NCBI GenBank assembly: GCA_046542315.1
Contig: JBKHBO010000003.1
Coordinates: 16,465 to 80,464 of the forward strand
Direction of reading: 5' to 3'
Source: PWPR01 sp046542315
Lineage (GTDB): Bacteria; Bacillota; UBA994; PWPR01
DNA length: 64,000 nt
Positions 60,091-64,000 of this stretch are shown piece by piece. The notes under the pieces were generated by a model. That model was given only the letters and a program-made list of their open reading frames with translations, was not told where the DNA came from and did not search any database. Each line of letters opens with the position of its first letter. Position 1 is the first letter of the stretch. The position numbers and the translations under genes were made by a program.

Positions 60091-61023
60091 ATGAGAATAA
60101 TTAATAAATGGGAAAATTTCAATCAAATCAAGGATAATATTGTTTTAAATATTGGTAATTATGATGGTATTCATATTGGACATCAAGAATTAATTAGAGA
60201 AGGAATTAGTTTATCTAACGGAAGGAAATTTGCACTTCTAACCTTCAACCCACATCCGAAACACTTTTTTAACCCAATTAAATTTCATAGGATTACGACT
60301 AAATTAGAGATGAAAGAAATCTTATCTAAAATGGGAGTTGATATTTGGTTAGACTTGCCATTTAATTTTAAAATTGCAAGATTAAGTCCTACTGAATTTT
60401 TAGACTTGATAACTAAAAACTTAAAGATTGATCATGTGATTGTTGGATTCAATTTCAAATTTGGTAATAAAGCTAAAGGGGATGTAATTTTTCTAAGGAA
60501 TTACTTAGAAAAGAAAGCAATAGGACTGTCCGTACATGAGCCAGTAAGATATGAAGGAGAGAAAGTCAGTAGCACTTTGATTAGAGACCTTTTACTTGAT
60601 GGCAACATTGAGAAAGCTAATGTTTTAATGGGCAGGTCATATACAATTACAGGTATGGTGGAAAAAGGACAGGGTAGAGGAAAAGGACTTGGATTCCCCA
60701 CAGCTAATCTTAATGTAGAAAAAATTAAATTACTGCCAAAAAACGGAGTTTATGCTGGGTACATTGAAGATGGTTTTTTAGCGGCTATAAATATTGGCGA
60801 AAACCCTACGTTTGAAAATAAAAGAAAGACTGTAGAAGTTCATATTATTGATCTAAAACAAGATAAGGACCTTTATGGTAGGGAGTTAAAAATTTATATT
60901 AAGAAGTTTCTAAGAAATGAAAGAAAATTTAGCAATATTAAAGAATTGCAAAAGCAAGTTCAGAAAGATATATTAACAGTAAAGCAACTAAATAACCAGC
61001 AATTATTTACAATTGATAGTTAA
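60091..61023 (+). CDS. ribF: Bifunctional riboflavin kinase/FAD synthetase
   Basis: Makes FMN then FAD from riboflavin, and so supplies both the FMN of the Rnf complex and the FAD used by ApbE. 310 aa. N-terminal FMN adenylyltransferase (NIGNYDGIHIGHQELI, TFNPHPKHFF, VGFNFKFGNKAKGD, SSTLIRDLLLDGNI) and C-terminal flavokinase domain (GKGLGFPTANL, NGVYAGYI, NIGENPTF). No FMN riboswitch precedes it. Confidence 0.95.
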   Translation: MRIINKWENFNQIKDNIVLNIGNYDGIHIGHQELIREGISLSNGRKFALLTFNPHPKHFFNPIKFHRITTKLEMKEILSKMGVDIWLDLPFNFKIARLSPTEFLDLITKNLKIDHVIVGFNFKFGNKAKGDVIFLRNYLEKKAIGLSVHEPVRYEGEKVSSTLIRDLLLDGNIEKANVLMGRSYTITGMVEKGQGRGKGLGFPTANLNVEKIKLLPKNGVYAGYIEDGFLAAINIGENPTFENKRKTVEVHIIDLKQDKDLYGRELKIYIKKFLRNERKFSNIKELQKQVQKDILTVKQLNNQQLFTIDS

Positions 61024-61034
61024 AGTGATAGAAT
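61006..61034 (+). promoter_or_regulatory. Promoter for rpsO
   Basis: TTTACA (61006-61011), 17-nt spacer, TAGAAT (61029-61034), overlapping the end of ribF. Leader of about 80 nt before the rpsO ATG. Confidence 0.6.
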
Positions 61035-61040
61035 ACTTAT

Positions 61041-61112
61041 GTTAGCTTTTTACTAGGCTTTACGCCTACTCCAGCGTATGCGTGGTATTAAGTGTATTAT
61101 GATTAATAGGAG
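61041..61112 (+). promoter_or_regulatory. Structured leader upstream of rpsO
   Basis: Contains the hairpin TAGGC-TTTAC-GCCTA (61054-61068) and, after it, CCA..CG..CG..TGG segments (61071-61085) that can form a second hairpin, with a possible outer pairing of ATACTTA with the TAAGTGTAT after it. This arrangement could be a three-way junction of the sort S15 uses to control its own translation in other bacteria. Confidence 0.4.
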
Positions 61113-61120
61113 GAAATATA

Positions 61121-61390
61121 ATGGCTTTAGGAAAAGAAGAGAAACAACGGATTATTGAAAAATACGCAATCAATGAGAATGATACAGGATCACCACAAGT
61201 TCAAGTTGCTATGTTAACTGAAAGAATTAATCAGTTAACTGACCATTTAAAATTGCACAAAAAAGACATTCACTCAAGAAGAGGAATGTATAAAATGATT
61301 GGTCAGCGTCGTCGTTTATTGAACTATCTAAGAAATAAAGATATTGAAGCGTACCGAGAATTAATTCAACAACTTGGTTTACGTAGATAG
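61121..61390 (+). CDS. rpsO: 30S ribosomal protein S15
   Basis: 89 aa, exact family length. Binds helix 22 region of 16S rRNA early in assembly. NENDTGSPQVQVAMLTERI, LTDHLKLHKKDIHSRRGMY and RRRLLNYL are diagnostic. Ribosome site AGGAGG. pnp follows, the usual rpsO-pnp pair, with a terminator between. Confidence 0.98.
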   Translation: MALGKEEKQRIIEKYAINENDTGSPQVQVAMLTERINQLTDHLKLHKKDIHSRRGMYKMIGQRRRLLNYLRNKDIEAYRELIQQLGLRR

Positions 61391-61396
61391 TAAAGT

Positions 61397-61420
61397 AAAA
61401 GCGGGGATACCCCGCTTTTT
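61397..61420 (+). terminator. Terminator after rpsO
   Basis: AAAAGCGGGG (61397-61406), loop ATA, CCCCGCTTTT (61410-61419), with a T to 61420. I see no promoter between it and pnp, so some read-through into pnp is expected. Confidence 0.88.
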
Positions 61421-61452
61421 AGTTACAACAAAGCTTCACGAGGAGGGCTTTT

Positions 61453-63561
61453 ATGAGAGAAATTTTTACAGAGAATATTAGCGGTAGAGAATTAACAGTA
61501 GAAATAGGAGAAATGGCTAGGCAATCTAATGGAGCGGCATTAATTAGATTTGACGATACAGTAGTTTTAGTAACTGCCACAGCAGCAGAGAAACCACAAG
61601 AAGGTATAGGGTTTTTCCCTTTAACGGTAGATGTTGAAGAGAGAATGTATTCTATTGGTAAAATACCAGGCGGATGGTTAAGAAGAGAAGGTAGACCTAG
61701 TGAGCAAGCTATTCTTAATTGCAGAATAATTGATCGTAGTATCCGACCTTTATTCCCAAAAGCATATCGTAATAACTTACAAATTGTCGCAACAGTCTTG
61801 TCAGTGGACCAAGATAATACACCAGAAGTAGTAAGCTTAATTGGTGCATCTTTGGCATTAGGCTTATCAGATATACCTTTCCATGAGATTATCGGCGCAG
61901 TAATAATTGGCAGGGTTAATGGAGAATATGTGGTAAATCCAACAGTTAAGCAAGAAGAAGTAAGTGATATACACGTATTTGTTGCTGGTACTGAGGATGC
62001 TATTGTCATGATTGAAACAGATGCAAAAGAGGTTGAAGAAGAAGATATTCTAGAAGCAGTTGAAATTGCTCACAACCAAATTAAGCAAACTGTTGAATTC
62101 CAAAAAAGAATTATTGAAAAATTTGGAAAAGAAAAGTTGCCTACTCCTGTTAAAGAAGAAAACGAACAACTAAAAGAAGATGTTATATCTTTAGCTAGTG
62201 ACCAAATGTATAGTATTATGAAAGATATTAACAAAGAGGAAAGAAAAGAGAAACTAGCTAATTTAGAAGAAAGTATTAAAGAAAGATTAGCAGAAAAGTA
62301 TGAAGATGAAGAAAACCTTGATAAAGAGGTTAGTAATTATATAAGTGAGTACTCTAAACAAACTATGAGGTCTATAATTATAAGTGAGCATCATAGAATT
62401 GATGGTAGAGGATTAGAGGACATTAGACCTATCTATACTAGAACTGGCCTATTACCAAGAACTCATGGTAGTGCTTTGTTTACAAGAGGTAGTACTCAGG
62501 CTTTGTCTATTACTACTTTAGGTACAATTAGAGACAGTCAAAAATTAGATGATATTGGTACAACTGAAGTTAAGCGATACATGCATCATTATAACTTCCC
62601 ACCTTTTGCTACAGGTGAAGCAGGATTTATGAGAGGTCCTAAAAGAAGAGAAATTGGGCACGGTGCATTAGCAGAAAAAGCTTTATTGCCAGTATTACCA
62701 AGTGAAGAAGAATTCCCATATTCTATAAGAGTAGTATCAGAAATTTTAGAGTCTAACGGGTCTTCATCTATGGCGAGTGTATGTGGTAGTTCTTTGTCAT
62801 TAATGGACGCAGGAGTGCCGATTAAGCGACCTGCAGCAGGAATTGCTTTAGGGTTGATAAAAACTGAAGACGATGTTGTTATATTATCTGATATACAAGG
62901 CATTGAAGACTTTTATGGCGACATGGACTTCAAAGTAGCGGGTACTGAAAAAGGTATTACAGCAATTCAGCTAGATATAAAAATTAAAGGACTTAATGTT
63001 GAGATAATTCGAAAGGTTTTAGTACGAGCAAAAGCGGGACGAATGCATATTTTAGATATTATGAATAAAGACCTATCTAAACCTAGAGAAGAGTTGTCAA
63101 CATTTGCTCCAAGAATGTATTCTACTCAGATCCCAACTGATAAAATAAAAGTATTAATTGGATCAGGAGGAAAGACAATCAATAAGATTATTGATGAAAC
63201 TGGAGTAGAAATTGATATTCAGGATGATGGTACAGTTTATGTAGCAGCTACTGAAAAAGAGAGTGGAGAGAAAGCTCTTAAAATGATTGAGCAGATTGTT
63301 AAAGATATAGAAGTTGGAGAAGTATATGAAGGTAAAGTTGTTAGAGTAGAGAAATATGGTGCCTTTTTAGAGTTGCTTCCAGGTAAAGATGGACTATTAC
63401 ACATTTCTGAAATGGACATTGGAAGAGTTAATAAGACCGAGGATGTCGCTGAAATGGGAGATACAGTTAAAGTGAAAGTGATTGGAGTAGACAATGGTAA
63501 GATTAGATTGTCTAGAAAAGCACTTTTGCTTGATGAGAAAAAAGAAAAAGAAGAAAAATAA
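61453..63561 (+). CDS. pnp: Polyribonucleotide nucleotidyltransferase (PNPase)
   Basis: Phosphorolytic 3'-5' exoribonuclease. 702 aa. Two RNase PH domains (first with GGWLRREGRPSEQAILNCRIIDRSIRPLF, cited in part as RREGRPSE; second with RTHGSALFTRGSTQAL and the catalytic SDIQGIEDFYGDMDFKVAGT region, in part), then KH (KIKVLIGSGGKTINKIIDETG) and S1 domains (GEVYEGKVVRVEKYGAFLELLPGKDGLLHIS, in part). Ribosome site GAGGAGGG. Confidence 0.97.
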   Translation: MREIFTENISGRELTVEIGEMARQSNGAALIRFDDTVVLVTATAAEKPQEGIGFFPLTVDVEERMYSIGKIPGGWLRREGRPSEQAILNCRIIDRSIRPLFPKAYRNNLQIVATVLSVDQDNTPEVVSLIGASLALGLSDIPFHEIIGAVIIGRVNGEYVVNPTVKQEEVSDIHVFVAGTEDAIVMIETDAKEVEEEDILEAVEIAHNQIKQTVEFQKRIIEKFGKEKLPTPVKEENEQLKEDVISLASDQMYSIMKDINKEERKEKLANLEESIKERLAEKYEDEENLDKEVSNYISEYSKQTMRSIIISEHHRIDGRGLEDIRPIYTRTGLLPRTHGSALFTRGSTQALSITTLGTIRDSQKLDDIGTTEVKRYMHHYNFPPFATGEAGFMRGPKRREIGHGALAEKALLPVLPSEEEFPYSIRVVSEILESNGSSSMASVCGSSLSLMDAGVPIKRPAAGIALGLIKTEDDVVILSDIQGIEDFYGDMDFKVAGTEKGITAIQLDIKIKGLNVEIIRKVLVRAKAGRMHILDIMNKDLSKPREELSTFAPRMYSTQIPTDKIKVLIGSGGKTINKIIDETGVEIDIQDDGTVYVAATEKESGEKALKMIEQIVKDIEVGEVYEGKVVRVEKYGAFLELLPGKDGLLHISEMDIGRVNKTEDVAEMGDTVKVKVIGVDNGKIRLSRKALLLDEKKEKEEK

Positions 63562-63573
63562 AGTATAAAGACC

Positions 63574-63650
63574 CGGGATGTGGCGTAGGTTGGTAGCGCG
63601 CTTGACTGGGGGTCAAGAGGTCGTGGGTTCAAATCCCGCCATCCCGACCA
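63574..63650 (+). tRNA. tRNA-Pro (anticodon GGG)
   Basis: 77 nt with encoded CCA. Acceptor CGGGATG (63574-63580) pairs with CATCCCG (63640-63646); anticodon stem CTTGA/TCAAG with loop CTGGGGG, anticodon GGG at 63608-63610; T-arm contains GTGGGTTCAAATCCCGC. A 1-G37 residue follows the anticodon, the site methylated by TrmD encoded at 24103-24792. Confidence 0.97.
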
Positions 63651-63659
63651 TAATAAAAT

Positions 63660-63706
63660 CGTTGTGGATACAACATTTGCTTAATGTTGGCTGCAGCGTT
63701 TTTTTT
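63660..63706 (+). terminator. Terminator after tRNA-Pro
   Basis: Two-part stem: CGTTG (63660-63664) with CAGCG (63694-63698), and CAACATT (63671-63677) with AATGTTG (63683-63689), followed by eight T (63699-63706). Confidence 0.8.
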
Positions 63707-64000
63707 GTTTTAAATACCTCTAAATTACTGTAATATTATTTTTCACTGGCAAGGAGCTTGCTTCTTTATATCTAAAAGAATTACTAAAAGTATTTTATTA
63801 TTTATCTAAATCATTAATCTCTCATTTGTTTTACTTCACACATTTATAAAAGCTTATTAAGTATAGGTATATAAGTTTTAAGCATAAAAAACGATATAAT
63901 TATCAAAAAAAAATATACTGGTGGCAACAACAGCTTCACATAAAAAGTAATAAACCATAATATTAAGTAATAAATTTAACACCTTCTATACATATGGTAC
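63707..64000. other. AT-rich stretch without an evident gene
   Basis: About 290 bases of very AT-rich DNA after the tRNA terminator. I see no open frame with a plausible start and ribosome site, no RNA gene and no repeat. It probably holds the promoter of the next gene beyond the window; a TATAAT lies at about 63894 in GATATAATTATC, but no -35 box is correctly placed. Confidence 0.6.

Noticed and set aside
61419..62009. Minus-strand frame of 196 codons opposite pnp
   Set aside because: It lies opposite the first RNase PH domain of pnp, has no ribosome site and runs into the rpsO terminator.
63707..64000. Small genes, CRISPR or insertion-sequence end in the AT-rich right edge
   Set aside because: No repeated units, no inverted ends and no open frame with a ribosome site; just AT-rich spacer.
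1..64000. Defence island, prophage or secondary-metabolite cluster
   Set aside because: Apart from one solitary methyltransferase there are no nuclease, integrase, transposase, structural phage or biosynthetic genes; all other genes fit core or common clostridial functions.

Overview
This window is a low-GC, densely packed stretch of core chromosome from a Gram-positive anaerobe of the Firmicutes, most likely Clostridia. Evidence for this is AT-rich coding sequence, strong AGGAGG-type ribosome binding sites, frequent TTG and GTG starts, sigma-A type promoters with 16-17 nt spacers, Bacillus/Clostridium gene order (mltG-U32-udk; ruvC-ruvA-ruvB-queA-tgt; plsX-acpP-rnc-smc-ftsY-ylxM-ffh; hslV-hslU-codY; rimP-nusA-rnpM-infB), and an Rnf complex with ferredoxin-type proteins, which suggests an anaerobic ferredoxin/NAD economy. 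I cannot name the genus. About 69 protein genes and one tRNA are seen. Nearly all are on the plus strand; only tmcAL and an M42 peptidase gene are on the minus strand. There are no insertion sequences, prophage genes, CRISPR arrays or rRNA genes.

Layout. 1-2.8 kb: an iron-sulfur aldo/keto reductase, ruvX, a DUF1292 gene and mltG. 2.8-11.2 kb: a U32 tRNA-hydroxylation protein, udk, a YqeG phosphatase, the ruvCAB resolvasome, queuosine genes queH-queA-tgt and a PDZ-Lon membrane protease. 11.1-14.4 kb: tmcAL (minus), ackA, DUF177 and rpmF. 14.4-26.9 kb: lipid start (plsX, acpP), rnc, smc, the SRP genes, rpsP, khpA, ylqD, rimM, trmD, rplS, rbgA and rnhB. 26.9-34.6 kb: rnfCDGEAB, apbE, a NusG-II protein and a Gx transporter. 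34.6-39.2 kb: the most accessory part, with a solitary DNA methyltransferase, a membrane PP2C phosphatase, a sugar-isomerase-like protein and an M42 peptidase. 39.4-47.1 kb: topA, trmFO, hslVU, codY, rpsB and tsf. 47.2-53.4 kb: pyrH, frr, uppS, cdsA, dxr, rseP and ispG. 53.4-63.7 kb: rimP, nusA, rnpM, infB, a DUF503 gene, rbfA, nrnA, truB, ribF, rpsO, pnp and tRNA-Pro(GGG). The last 0.3 kb is AT-rich and apparently non-coding.

How the genes work together: most serve translation (ribosomal proteins, tRNA modification, ribosome assembly, initiation and elongation factors), DNA repair and segregation, protein targeting, and isoprenoid/phospholipid/cell-wall precursor supply. The Rnf complex couples ferredoxin oxidation to NAD+ reduction and ion pumping; the adjacent ApbE should attach FMN to RnfD and RnfG.

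No wholly new system is evident. The points most worth following are an RnfG protein expanded to three FMN-binding repeats, with the third attachment motif degenerate; a promoter-terminator arrangement ahead of rimP-nusA that looks like a NusA-controlled attenuator; a structured leader before rpsB; a possible AUU start on rbgA; a 44-bp perfect palindrome between convergent genes; and a CodY whose DNA-binding end is conserved but whose effector domain is not.
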